Source of the DNA: Promethearchaeota archaeon
GTDB lineage: Archaea > Asgardarchaeota > Lokiarchaeia > Sigynarchaeales > SOKP01
Length of the DNA: 64,000 nucleotides
NCBI GenBank assembly: GCA_013375495.1
Contig: JABXKC010000007.1
Coordinates: 57,473-121,472 of the forward strand
Reading direction: 5' to 3'
Shown here: positions 44,253-52,973 of the stretch, piece by piece
Numbering within the stretch: the stretch's first letter is position 1
How the letters are laid out: each line of letters opens with the position of its first letter
Program-made: the position numbers and the translations under genes
Notes under the pieces: model-generated
The model's input: only the letters and a program-made list of their open reading frames with translations
What the model was told of the DNA's origin: nothing
Databases searched by the model: none

Positions 44253-44765
44253 ATTCTAATAGCAGTCTTGTCAGATACACACGACCATCGTGATAATATA
44301 TTAAAAGCAGTTTCTATAATAAACGATAAAAAAGTTGATGCACTAATCCATTGCGGTGATTTTGTTGCACCTTTCGTGAAAATATGGTTCAACAAACTAA
44401 ATGAGTCAATAAAAAAGCAATTTTTTGGTGTTTTTGGAAATAATGACGGCGAAATTCTTTATTTAACACAAAACTTAGGTCAAATTTGTGAATTTGCAAA
44501 AAGTGGTCATGAACTAATAATTGAATTAGGAGGGAAGAGAATTTTCGCGTCACACATGCCTAAAGAAGAAACTATAGAAGCATTAGCAGATTCTGGAAAG
44601 TTTGATATTATTTTATCAGGTCATACGCATAATATGGTAAATAAAAAGCATAATAATGTATTAATTGTGAACCCAGGTGAACTCTGCGGATATTTAACAA
44701 ATAAATCCACATTTGCGATTATTGATACTGATACTATGAAAGCTGAAATTATTGAAATTCAATAA
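44253..44765 (+). CDS. YfcE/MJ0936-type phosphodiesterase, apparent ATT start
   Basis: A calcineurin-like phosphodiesterase of about 170 residues. Motifs: SDTHDH (D and H), HCGDF, GNNDG, SHMP and SGHTHN. The first strand of this family normally begins right at the start (MKILIISDTH). Here the matching codons are ILIAVLSDTH beginning at ATT 44253, while the first ordinary codon, TTG at 44268, would begin at L, cutting off the strand. An in-frame TAA at 44235 blocks any earlier start, and AGGTGAT lies just ahead of the ATT. Enzymes of this size hydrolyse cyclic or simple phosphodiesters; the substrate is unknown. Confidence 0.85.
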   Translation: MLIAVLSDTHDHRDNILKAVSIINDKKVDALIHCGDFVAPFVKIWFNKLNESIKKQFFGVFGNNDGEILYLTQNLGQICEFAKSGHELIIELGGKRIFASHMPKEETIEALADSGKFDIILSGHTHNMVNKKHNNVLIVNPGELCGYLTNKSTFAIIDTDTMKAEIIEIQ

Positions 44766-44791
44766 AGTTTCAATTTATTTGTTTTCTTAAT

Positions 44792-44798
44792 TTTTTTA
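44792..44798 (+). terminator. Poly-T terminator after the phosphodiesterase gene
   Basis: T7 on the coding strand, 26 bases after the stop at 44765 and ahead of the next start at 44826. Confidence 0.45.
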
Positions 44799-44825
44799 TA
44801 GTAGTAAGCTTTAATCTATATTATT

Positions 44826-46043
44826 ATGAGTTTACCATTAGAAGGGATAGTAGTCATTGATCTCGCAAGGATGCTACCAGGTCCATATGCGTCAATGATA
44901 TTGGCAGATCTTGGCGCAGAGGTCATAAGAGTTGAGGATCCAAAGTATCCGTATGGAAGTCCTCCACCTTTTTTTCAGAAAGGCAGGTATCGTGAGAGTG
45001 CATTTAATTCAATTATAATGAGGAATAAAAAATCCATCGCACTTGATTTGAAAAAAGAACAAGCTTTAGAAATATTTTATAAATTAGTAAAAAAAGCAGA
45101 TATTATATTAGAAACTTTTAGGCCAAAAGTAACAAATAAATTGAAAATTGATTACGATACTCTATTTAAAATTAATAAATCAATAATCTATTGTTCTTTA
45201 ACAGGATATGGACAGTATGGCCCTTATCAACAGACAGCAGGTCATGATTTAAATTACATTGGAATTTGTGGGATACTAGATTTAAATAAAGAAAGAAAAC
45301 TTGAAGAGAAAAAGAACCAAGAGAGAAAACCTGTTCTTCCCGGTGTACAAGCAGCAGATATAGGAGGTGGTTTAGTTTCAACAATTGGAATTCTTGGGGC
45401 ATTAATTGAAAGAGAGAAAAATCCTAATAAAGAAGGTCAATATATAGATGTTTCGATGACTGATAGCGTTTTTTCTTTCATGCCAATGGCAGCTGCATTT
45501 GAATTTTCTAAGGAAAAATATGATGGAATTACTAAGTCAAGGAATCCTCTGCACGGAGAGGTCCCTTTTTATTCGATTTATAGAACTAAAGATAATAAGT
45601 ACCTTTCTGTAGGGGCAATTGAAATAAAATTTTGGCGAGGAGTTTGCGAGGGTCTTGGCCGCAAGGATTTAATAACAAAAGGAAACGCACTAGGATTAGA
45701 AAAAGAGGAAGTATTTCAAGAAGTACAAAATGAATTTTTAAAGAAAACTCAAGGCGAATGGATGGAAATTTTTAGTAAAATCGATGCGTGCGTAATGCCT
45801 GTAAAAAATTTTAGCGAAGCTTGTGATGATCCACAGATTAAATCCCGAAATATGGTTGTGGAAACAAATCATCCAAAATTTGGCAAAATTCAAAACATAA
45901 GTTCCCCTATTAAATATTCCAGAACGCCTTTAACAATACGGAGTTTAGCACCAATTTCAGGTCAAAACACAAAAGAAATTCTTAAAGAACTTGACTATAC
46001 AGAAGAAGATATAAGAAATTTTAAAAGATCTGGAGTATTATAA
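44826..46043 (+). CDS. CaiB/BaiF family (type III) CoA-transferase
   Basis: A 405-residue enzyme that moves CoA between carboxylic acids, or racemises alpha-methylacyl-CoA. The N-terminus reads LEGIVVIDLARMLPGPYASMIL with DLGAEVIRVEDP, both standard. The catalytic aspartate is D141 in AGHDLNYIG. SLTGYGQYGPY and a C-terminal EKSRN-like RNMVVETNHPKFG segment complete the family set. It ends five bases before the convergent dehydrogenase gene. Together with the partial CoA-transferase at 1-1383 and the ATP-grasp subunit at 59369, the window is rich in acyl-CoA enzymes. Confidence 0.92.
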   Translation: MSLPLEGIVVIDLARMLPGPYASMILADLGAEVIRVEDPKYPYGSPPPFFQKGRYRESAFNSIIMRNKKSIALDLKKEQALEIFYKLVKKADIILETFRPKVTNKLKIDYDTLFKINKSIIYCSLTGYGQYGPYQQTAGHDLNYIGICGILDLNKERKLEEKKNQERKPVLPGVQAADIGGGLVSTIGILGALIEREKNPNKEGQYIDVSMTDSVFSFMPMAAAFEFSKEKYDGITKSRNPLHGEVPFYSIYRTKDNKYLSVGAIEIKFWRGVCEGLGRKDLITKGNALGLEKEEVFQEVQNEFLKKTQGEWMEIFSKIDACVMPVKNFSEACDDPQIKSRNMVVETNHPKFGKIQNISSPIKYSRTPLTIRSLAPISGQNTKEILKELDYTEEDIRNFKRSGVL

Positions 46044-46048
46044 GTTTT

Positions 46049-47314
46049 TTAAGCATTAAATTCAAAAACTACTTTTATAGCATGAGATTCTCCTTTATTA
46101 CTTAATAAATCAAATGCCTCTCGATACTGAGCAAGGGGAAATTTATGTGTAATTAGCATTTGAGGATCTATTAATCCTTCGGAGATAAAATTTAAATAAA
46201 ACTGAAATGCGTGCATAGATTTATCGTGGAAATTTTCTATGCTAAATGCATTTGAACCAATAACCTCGAGTTCTTTAAAATAATGAAGAGAATTTTCGAA
46301 CCTTTTTGGAGGGCTTACACCCAAAAACACTAATTTACCTTGAGTGCAAAGAATTCTTTCTCCTATTTCAAAAGTTTCTGCTGAAGCGATAGTATCAATT
46401 ATACCGTCCACGCCATCTAACATCCATTTTAAACCCCTATCAGGGGTATATAATTCAAAGTTGTAGTATGCAGCTATTTCTTCAATTAACAAATCACCTG
46501 AGCTTAAAAAAACATGGTCAGCCCCTAATTTAAGAGCTAAATCTTTCTGAAATTGATATCGTCCGATCCCAATTATATGTTTTACTTTAAAAATATTCTT
46601 CAAACAAAGAATTGTTAGCAAACCTATAATACCTAATCCATATACAAGGATTTGAGAGGTAGGGTGAGGATTTAGCAATAATAGAGAATGGAAAGAAACA
46701 GAAAATGGATCTGCTAAAACTGCTTGTTCAAATGATATGTTTTCAGGTATTAAAAAACATTGAGATTCGTGAACGGTTAAATATGGACTAAAACCTCCAT
46801 ATCCTTGTGTAATTCCTAAATGCATTCCTACCGGAATATTTCCCTTTTGGAAATTTTGACAATGTTTAAAATCACCTAAAGAACATCTTGAGCATATAGG
46901 AGAGATTCCTCGGGGCTCGCATGAAAACCATGGACTAATTACAACACGATCTCCCTTTTTAAACTTTTTAGCTTTAAGCCCAACACTTTCTATAATACCG
47001 ACAGGTTCATGCCCCATAATTTGAGGAAATGAAATAAAAGAACGGATAGGATTATCAAGTGACCCCATAAGTTTTAATTCAGTCATGTCGCTACCACAGA
47101 TTCCACAAAAAACTGTTTTAACTATAACCCAGTCTTCGGCGATTAGTGTAGGATAAGAAATATTTTTTAGAGATACAGGTCCTCCTGATTTCCAAAACCC
47201 TTTAGGATTTATTTTTCCTCTAATAAATGCTTTCAATAGCTTAATTCTTTTTAATTCAAATATCAGTGCAGGGATGTTACTCTTTTCTTTTTTTGAATTC
47301 ATATGAATTTCCAC
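46049..47314 (-). CDS. Zinc-dependent alcohol dehydrogenase-like protein, copy A
   Basis: A 421-residue medium-chain dehydrogenase. The catalytic zinc site is in FCGICGSD and GHEPVG, and the structural zinc has four cysteines in CEPRGISPICSRCSLGDFKHC. The nucleotide-binding turn is VYGLGIIGLL. The first 60 residues extend the usual N-terminus. It is the second of a tandem pair with the gene ending at 47320, five bases apart, with closely matching layout, so they look like an old duplication. Substrate is unknown; threonine or polyol dehydrogenases have the same set of motifs. Confidence 0.9.
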   Translation of the reverse strand: MEIHMNSKKEKSNIPALIFELKRIKLLKAFIRGKINPKGFWKSGGPVSLKNISYPTLIAEDWVIVKTVFCGICGSDMTELKLMGSLDNPIRSFISFPQIMGHEPVGIIESVGLKAKKFKKGDRVVISPWFSCEPRGISPICSRCSLGDFKHCQNFQKGNIPVGMHLGITQGYGGFSPYLTVHESQCFLIPENISFEQAVLADPFSVSFHSLLLLNPHPTSQILVYGLGIIGLLTILCLKNIFKVKHIIGIGRYQFQKDLALKLGADHVFLSSGDLLIEEIAAYYNFELYTPDRGLKWMLDGVDGIIDTIASAETFEIGERILCTQGKLVFLGVSPPKRFENSLHYFKELEVIGSNAFSIENFHDKSMHAFQFYLNFISEGLIDPQMLITHKFPLAQYREAFDLLSNKGESHAIKVVFEFNA

Positions 47315-47319
47315 TCCAT

Positions 47320-48582
47320 TTATTGATCAAAATAAAATTTTACCTTAATTGATTTAAATTTCTCTTGATTTCTTGCAACCACAAACGCTTTTTTATAATC
47401 TCTTAAGAGAAATTTATGTGAAATTATTGGTGTTGGATCAATTGTTCCCTCTTCTAACAATCGAAAATAATGATAATATGCATGCTCTCGAATGCCTTCA
47501 AAATCTTCTATTGAAAAGGCATTACTACCAATAATATTTATCTCTTTAAAATACCATGGTGTCCATTCAAATCTTTTAGGAACATGGACTCCTGTTAACA
47601 CAGTTACTCCGGAACTCTCCTTATTATTCTCAAGATCTACTAATCTTGATTTTAAGATACGTAAACCTGTCTCTAATGTTTCTGCAGATGCAACAGTATC
47701 AAATAAAAAATCAATTCCTTCTAATAGCCAAGGTTTTTTTCTCTTTAAATAATATATATCACAATTCAAATAATCTCCAACACTTTCGATGACTCTGCTC
47801 GGTGGAGATGATTTAATCACAAGATCTGCGCCAAATTTCTTTGCCATTTCTATTTGATGTGGAAATCTAGCAATAGCAATTACGGTTATATCTTCATAAA
47901 TTCTCTTTAAGAAGTGAATTGTTAGTAGCCCAAGATTTCCACAACCATAAACCCCACAAATCGATCCTTCTCTAACATTAACTTTTAATATTGAATGTAG
48001 TACCACTGAAAAAGGATCTGATAATATAGCTTGATCAAATGAGACTGAATCAGGTATTTTTATTGCCATTGTTTTGTGCGCAGGGAAAAATTCTGCAAAT
48101 CCCCCTGTAGCATCACTACTATTACCTGTATGAATTCCACGGTTGAGAATGCCTTTTGTGAAATTTCTGCAAAGATATTTATTTCCTTCTTCACAGGCTT
48201 TACAAATAGGTTTAACTTCTCGTGGTTCGCAACTTACCCATGGATTTAAAGCAACTCTATCACCTAGTTTTAAATTCGATGATTTTCCTACTTTATCGAC
48301 AACTCCAACAGCTTCATGTCCTAAAGTTTGAGGCCATGAAATTAAGGCAGTTATGGGATTATCAAAGTTTCCATCAAGAAAGATTTGTTTCTGATCAGAA
48401 CCACATATCCCACAATATTTCGTCTTAATGACCAGCCATTCATTAGATATAAGCCTTGGGGAGGAAACTTCTTTCAAATGTAATGGTCCAAGTTTAGAAA
48501 GATATCCTTTTAGATATAATGCACCCAATATTTTAGATAATGCTAACCTGTAAAGTTTATAATTAAATACTAGCGCTTTCAT
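47320..48582 (-). CDS. Zinc-dependent alcohol dehydrogenase-like protein, copy B
   Basis: A 420-residue paralogue of the gene downstream. Motifs: YCGICGSDQ, GHEAVGVVD, four structural cysteines in CEPREVKPICKACEEGNKYLC, and VYGCGNLGLL for NAD(P). The two copies share the N-terminal extension and the C-terminal EWTPWYFKEINIIGSNAFS/HYFKELEVIGSNAFS stretch. It is first in the operon. Two such enzymes in one operon might form a heteromer or act on related substrates; this is inference. Confidence 0.9.
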   Translation of the reverse strand: MKALVFNYKLYRLALSKILGALYLKGYLSKLGPLHLKEVSSPRLISNEWLVIKTKYCGICGSDQKQIFLDGNFDNPITALISWPQTLGHEAVGVVDKVGKSSNLKLGDRVALNPWVSCEPREVKPICKACEEGNKYLCRNFTKGILNRGIHTGNSSDATGGFAEFFPAHKTMAIKIPDSVSFDQAILSDPFSVVLHSILKVNVREGSICGVYGCGNLGLLTIHFLKRIYEDITVIAIARFPHQIEMAKKFGADLVIKSSPPSRVIESVGDYLNCDIYYLKRKKPWLLEGIDFLFDTVASAETLETGLRILKSRLVDLENNKESSGVTVLTGVHVPKRFEWTPWYFKEINIIGSNAFSIEDFEGIREHAYYHYFRLLEEGTIDPTPIISHKFLLRDYKKAFVVARNQEKFKSIKVKFYFDQ

Positions 48583-48725
48583 AATCCTTATTCATTAAGA
48601 ATATCAAAAACTATTAGAATTCTAAGTATTAAAGATGTTTAAACTTTAATAAATATAATTCTCTCAAAAATTATTATTTACTTAAAACTAAATCATATAA
48701 TTGAGATAATTTTATTTAAGAATGC

Positions 48726-48736
48726 TTTTATAATAT
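48726..48736 (+). promoter_or_regulatory. TATA promoter element of the MPN gene
   Basis: TTTTATAATAT about 46-56 bases before the ATG at 48782, which would give a leader near 25 bases. It is one of several AT-rich candidates. Confidence 0.35.
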
Positions 48737-48781
48737 TTTAAAGAACTTATAATTCAAATTAGTCTTAACAGTTATAAAACA

Positions 48782-50275
48782 ATGACCGAAGAATCTGAAA
48801 AAAGGGAAGATGAAACGAAAAAGGATATAGGTAAACCAGTAATTCTCAAAGCTGAAGCTTATAAAACAATAATATTATATGCTAGTAGATACGCAAATCA
48901 GGCCATATCTTCCGAAGATTGGAAAGAAATATATGGCCTTTTAATCGGATATTACAACGATGATTTCTTATATGTCGAAAGAGCAATCCCAATGACATAT
49001 GGTCACGATACTGATGTAGAATTTAGTGAAACAGATTATGGCGATGTAGAAAAAATACACGAAGATCTAGATAAAGAAGGTAAAGGATATTTCATTGTTG
49101 GTTGGTTTCATTCTCATCCAGGATTGACCTTATTTTTTTCTTATATTGATCTTATTAATCAACTTGGATTTCAGGGAAAATTTAGTGATGCTATAGGATT
49201 GGTTTTTGATCATACTCTTCTCGGGAAGAAAAAGGAAGAAAAGATTGATAACAATCTTCTAACTAAATATGATACGGGATTTGAGATATATCGATTAACT
49301 GACGTAACAATAGATTCTAATTCCGTTGAATTTGAGACAAATTATCATAAAGTAGATTATATTGTGGAAGGATTAAACAAATTCTTTTTTGCAAATGTTC
49401 TCGCTGAGTTATCTTCTTTAGCATCAGCAGGAAAACCACTTCAAGAAGCCTTTAAGGAGCAATATAAACTAGATTCAGATTATAAAGATATTGATGAAGT
49501 ATTAGATGACTCAAATAATTCATTATCACAAGAAGATCTTGTTGATATCCCTTTATCAGAAGATATTAAATTCAACGTTGATGATATTTTTTATGAGACT
49601 ATCATTGATAGCGACAAAATAAAGGAAGCAGCTGAAAAAATTATTTACGAAGGAAATCAGGCTTTTAAAAATAAAGATACATTTATGGGTATAGAAAAAT
49701 ATCGGCAAGGCATCGAAAAATATAAAGAAATCAATGATATGAATCGAGTAATGGATTTATTAAGAAAAGTATCGAGATCATGCATTACCAACAATCATTT
49801 GGTTATTGCCAGAGAATTTGCAGATGAATTATTTAAACTAGCAGAATTTAACAATCAAATTTTTTATAAAGGTATAGCAAATTATATAATTGGTTACATT
49901 ATCATAAGAGAAGGAGATATAGATGCATTAGAATATGGTTTGAAAAAGATTGAAGAAGCTGCTATCGATTTTATTAATGTTCAAGATTTTGCCGGTGCTG
50001 GAATGGCTTTTAATAAAATTGGATTGAGTTATGAAAAAAAAATAAAAAATATTGGAACCGCATGTCTCTTTTATCGGGAAGCTTTAGAAAATTATAATAA
50101 TGGTTTAACTTATAGTCATCCGCTAAGAATTACCCCATGGAGTAAGCCAGAAGTTCTGATTGAAAAAATAAGAGATTTGAGAGAGATTATTGATGTTTTA
50201 TTACCTGATATAGAGAGTTCTGATATAAAAAAGAAGATCGTGGATGATATGAAATCCATTCGTTATAATTTTTAA
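48782..50275 (+). CDS. Rpn11/CSN5-like MPN+ (JAMM) protease fused to TPR-like repeats
   Basis: A 497-residue protein. Residues 20-240 are a JAB1/MPN domain with an intact JAMM zinc site: E49 in EIYGLLIG, then H110-S-H112-P, then S120 and D123. The VGWFHSHPGLTLFFSYIDL stretch is strikingly like the Rpn11 and CSN5 sequence (VGWYHSHPGFG.WLSGVD). Such enzymes remove ubiquitin-like modifiers. An acidic linker (about 245-290) joins TPR-like helices (about 280-440). The MPN plus TPR layout is not the eukaryotic one. A C2HC-finger gene follows on the same strand. Confidence 0.85.
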   Translation: MTEESEKREDETKKDIGKPVILKAEAYKTIILYASRYANQAISSEDWKEIYGLLIGYYNDDFLYVERAIPMTYGHDTDVEFSETDYGDVEKIHEDLDKEGKGYFIVGWFHSHPGLTLFFSYIDLINQLGFQGKFSDAIGLVFDHTLLGKKKEEKIDNNLLTKYDTGFEIYRLTDVTIDSNSVEFETNYHKVDYIVEGLNKFFFANVLAELSSLASAGKPLQEAFKEQYKLDSDYKDIDEVLDDSNNSLSQEDLVDIPLSEDIKFNVDDIFYETIIDSDKIKEAAEKIIYEGNQAFKNKDTFMGIEKYRQGIEKYKEINDMNRVMDLLRKVSRSCITNNHLVIAREFADELFKLAEFNNQIFYKGIANYIIGYIIIREGDIDALEYGLKKIEEAAIDFINVQDFAGAGMAFNKIGLSYEKKIKNIGTACLFYREALENYNNGLTYSHPLRITPWSKPEVLIEKIRDLREIIDVLLPDIESSDIKKKIVDDMKSIRYNF

Positions 50276-50378
50276 TTTTAAAATAAAATTAAATATTTAA
50301 TTCTTATTTTAGAAGAGAACAATCAAAAAAATTAAATTTTAAGCTATATTTATTTTATTACATACTTCTTTTGGTTGG

Positions 50379-51059
50379 TTGACTATTCCACGTAAAAAAC
50401 AAAAAATAAAATTTTCTCGCAACTTTGCTTGTAAACACCTTACTCCTATGGGAGATATCGCAAATAGTTTACAACCATTATGCTTTTGCCAAGAAAGAGA
50501 TTTAATTCTTGGTAAAAAAGCCTATGTCTGTCAAGTTTGCACACTCTATGTGCAAACCAGTCAGAAAGTTTCAGAAGTTTATGAAGAGAGTAGAAAAAGT
50601 GCTGAGAAAAAAATAAAAGAGAAAAAAATAGAATTAGAAGCATTTGAACTAGCTGAACTTCAAGGAGACAACGATCTCGACTTAACAATTGACGAATTTG
50701 AAGAAGAAGAGGAGGAAGAAATTCCACTAAAGTTTGAAAAGCGAAAATTAGTAAAAGATGAGGTGGAAGATTCTGAGGAATTTACGGAAGTTGAATGTCC
50801 ATTTTGTGGAGAATTATTTGATGATCTTAGATCTCACTTGCCAAATTGTGAATTTGCGCCTGAGGATGCAAGCATAGAAGATGTAATGCCTAGACGAAGT
50901 AAAAAGAAAAAACCAAAAGCAGCAACGGCTTCAGGAAAGGATACTAAAGATAAACAGGTTTGTCCTTATTGTGGAAAAGAATTTATTCGCTTAGGACGCC
51001 ATCTTTCATCCTGTCCTAAAAAACCTGAAGATGGAGACGAAAAGGAAGAGAGCGAATAA
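50379..51059 (+). CDS. C2HC zinc-finger protein with N-terminal cysteine site
   Basis: A 226-residue protein. An N-terminal cysteine-rich unit (C18, C35, C37, C51, C54) precedes a charged helix and a run of glutamates. Two C2HC fingers end the protein: C140/C143/H153/C157 and C195/C198/H208/C212, in CPFCGELF..LRSHLPNC and CPYCGKEFIRLGRHLSSC. The linker is basic (RRSKKKKPK). Start is the TTG at 50379. It follows the MPN gene by 103 bases on the same strand. It may bind nucleic acid or ubiquitin-like proteins; function unknown. Confidence 0.72.
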   Translation: MTIPRKKQKIKFSRNFACKHLTPMGDIANSLQPLCFCQERDLILGKKAYVCQVCTLYVQTSQKVSEVYEESRKSAEKKIKEKKIELEAFELAELQGDNDLDLTIDEFEEEEEEEIPLKFEKRKLVKDEVEDSEEFTEVECPFCGELFDDLRSHLPNCEFAPEDASIEDVMPRRSKKKKPKAATASGKDTKDKQVCPYCGKEFIRLGRHLSSCPKKPEDGDEKEESE

Positions 51060-51158
51060 GAAGACGATATCAATGAAGAAGATAAGTAATATTCATCTAA
51101 TTTAATTCATAGTTCATTTTATATATTTTATATCCCAGGTTTGTTCTCAATACTTATT

Positions 51159-52085
51159 ATGACGAATAAAGAAAGAATTTATTATTGTAAACCGGTGTTT
51201 CGCCCACCTTCAGAGCATAATTCTCTATTAATTCAATTAACTGAAGGATGTACCTTTAAATGCGATTTTTGTATGTCAAATCTTAGAAAACATTTTAAAA
51301 TTAGATCAAATGAAGAAGTTAAAAAAGATTTAGATATAGCTACAAATAAACAATTTAGTTCCTCTGTGCGTAAGCTGTTTTTTTTAGACGGAAATGCAAT
51401 GGTAACCCCAACGGAAAAGCTTTTAGAACTTACAAGGTATGCTATTAAAAAACTTCCAAAATTGGAAAGAGTAGGGGTTTATGCTCATGCTAAGGATATT
51501 TTGAAGAAATCAGACAATGATTTGAAAGAACTATCAGATGCTGGATTAAAAATAGCTTATGTAGGATTCGAAAGTGGATGTGACACTCTGCTTAAAAATG
51601 TTCATAAACATGCTACAAAGGAGGATTATATTAACGCTTCTAAAAAATTATTTAAAGCCAACATTACTCTATCTGCTACCTTCATTAATGGACTTGGTGG
51701 AGCAGGAAGTGAGGATGTTTCTAAAGCTCATGCTCTTGAATCCGCAGATTTAGTGAATCAGATTTGTCCAAATGATGATAGAATATGGTATATAGCATTT
51801 TTATCACTCATGATACCCCCAGGAACCGTTATGTATGAGAAAAAAATAAGGGGTGATTTCATAGAAATGAATTCTAATGAGATTTTAAACGAATTGAAGA
51901 TATTCATTAAAGCGGTTAATTTTAAAAATAAAAATGCTAATTGCGTTTTTAGGTCCAACCACGCTTCTAATTACTTACCAATTAGGGGAACTTTAGAAAA
52001 AGATAAAGTCAAAATATTGGAAGTTATTGATTTTGGATTAAATCATAAGGAAGCATTGAGACCTGAATACTACCGCGCATTATAA
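51159..52085 (+). CDS. Radical SAM protein (canonical Cx3Cx2C)
   Basis: A 308-residue paralogue of the gene at 41309-42217. The cluster motif is EGCTFKCDFC (Cx3Cx2C). Further matches are GVYAHAKDILKKSD with YAHA, IAYVGFESGCDTLL and NGLGGAGSEDV. The ATG at 51159 is preferred; an in-frame TTG starts at 51141. It ends two bases before the convergent PCI-like gene. Substrate unknown. Confidence 0.86.
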   Translation: MTNKERIYYCKPVFRPPSEHNSLLIQLTEGCTFKCDFCMSNLRKHFKIRSNEEVKKDLDIATNKQFSSSVRKLFFLDGNAMVTPTEKLLELTRYAIKKLPKLERVGVYAHAKDILKKSDNDLKELSDAGLKIAYVGFESGCDTLLKNVHKHATKEDYINASKKLFKANITLSATFINGLGGAGSEDVSKAHALESADLVNQICPNDDRIWYIAFLSLMIPPGTVMYEKKIRGDFIEMNSNEILNELKIFIKAVNFKNKNANCVFRSNHASNYLPIRGTLEKDKVKILEVIDFGLNHKEALRPEYYRAL

Positions 52086-52087
52086 AA

Positions 52088-52834
52088 TTAATAATACTTG
52101 TTAAAAGTCAGTTCGTTATTATATTTTGTATATTTTTTGATAGGGCTTTTCTGTTTGTCAATAATCAAATCAATAATATCCTCAAGTCTATCTGGAGCTA
52201 TAGATAGCTTTTCAGAGATCTCTTGCAATGATAGTTTATCGTAATTTTCGGACATTGTATTAAATTGAATAAGAAGTAGGTTCTGGTAAATATTTGAAAG
52301 CAAACCTTTCAAATTTGGGTAATTTTTAACTTTAAACTCCTTAACGAACTCTAGAATTTTTACAGAAGAATCGTTATAGTTGAGAACTTTATAAGAGCTA
52401 AGAATAGTATATATTTTCTTAATTAATGTAAAGTAGGTAATAATATTGTCTTGTAACTCGTGAAGATTATACTTGTTTAGATTATCATCTACCTCATTTT
52501 TCAGCATTGCTAATAACTTTAAAAAGGCTTCCAGATTTTTCTCAGTAAGCGTCTCCTTCAATAGGTTATTATATCGCCTTAAGTAGATATTACGACGATT
52601 ATCAAACTCAATTTGGACTTTTTGGCGTATTCCATTAAATTCTTCTAATTCTGTTTTTAAATCAAAGGAGGATTGGAATTCGTCAATCAAAGTTAGAGCA
52701 GAATCTATTTTTGATAAAGCGGATTTGAAATCCTCAATATCTATTTTTTTTAAAACTAATGATTGATATATGCTTAATTCTTTAAGTAACTCTTTCTTCT
52801 GCTTATAAACTACAAAATTATTATTAAAGGTCAT
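52088..52834 (-). CDS. PCI-like helical and winged-helix protein
   Basis: A 248-residue soluble protein made of helices (about 1-190) followed by a winged helix (about 195-245: YDKLSLQEISEKLSIAPDR, then LEDIIDLIIDKQKSPIKKYTKYN). A helical solenoid ending in this kind of winged helix is how PCI domains of the proteasome lid, COP9 signalosome and eIF3 are built. The LSLQEISEKL..APDRLE pattern is close to PCI consensus. It lies near the MPN+ gene, as PCI and MPN proteins work together in eukaryotes. PCI membership is inference and needs structure prediction. Confidence 0.55.
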   Translation of the reverse strand: MTFNNNFVVYKQKKELLKELSIYQSLVLKKIDIEDFKSALSKIDSALTLIDEFQSSFDLKTELEEFNGIRQKVQIEFDNRRNIYLRRYNNLLKETLTEKNLEAFLKLLAMLKNEVDDNLNKYNLHELQDNIITYFTLIKKIYTILSSYKVLNYNDSSVKILEFVKEFKVKNYPNLKGLLSNIYQNLLLIQFNTMSENYDKLSLQEISEKLSIAPDRLEDIIDLIIDKQKSPIKKYTKYNNELTFNKYY

Positions 52835-52934
52835 ATTCGATTAGTAAAAAAAGCTTTACCTGTTCCTATAATAAAATTTATGATCAATCACTAATTTAAA
52901 TTTTAAGATGAAAAATAATGGTTGTTTTAATTTC

Positions 52935-52952
52935 AAAAAGAAAAATAAAAAA
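52935..52952 (-). terminator. T-rich terminator of the three-gene membrane operon
   Basis: An A-rich tract on the plus strand, T-rich on the minus strand, starting 22 bases after the stop at 52974. Confidence 0.45.
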
Positions 52953-52973
52953 TTTTAAAATTTTGTGTGCTTC

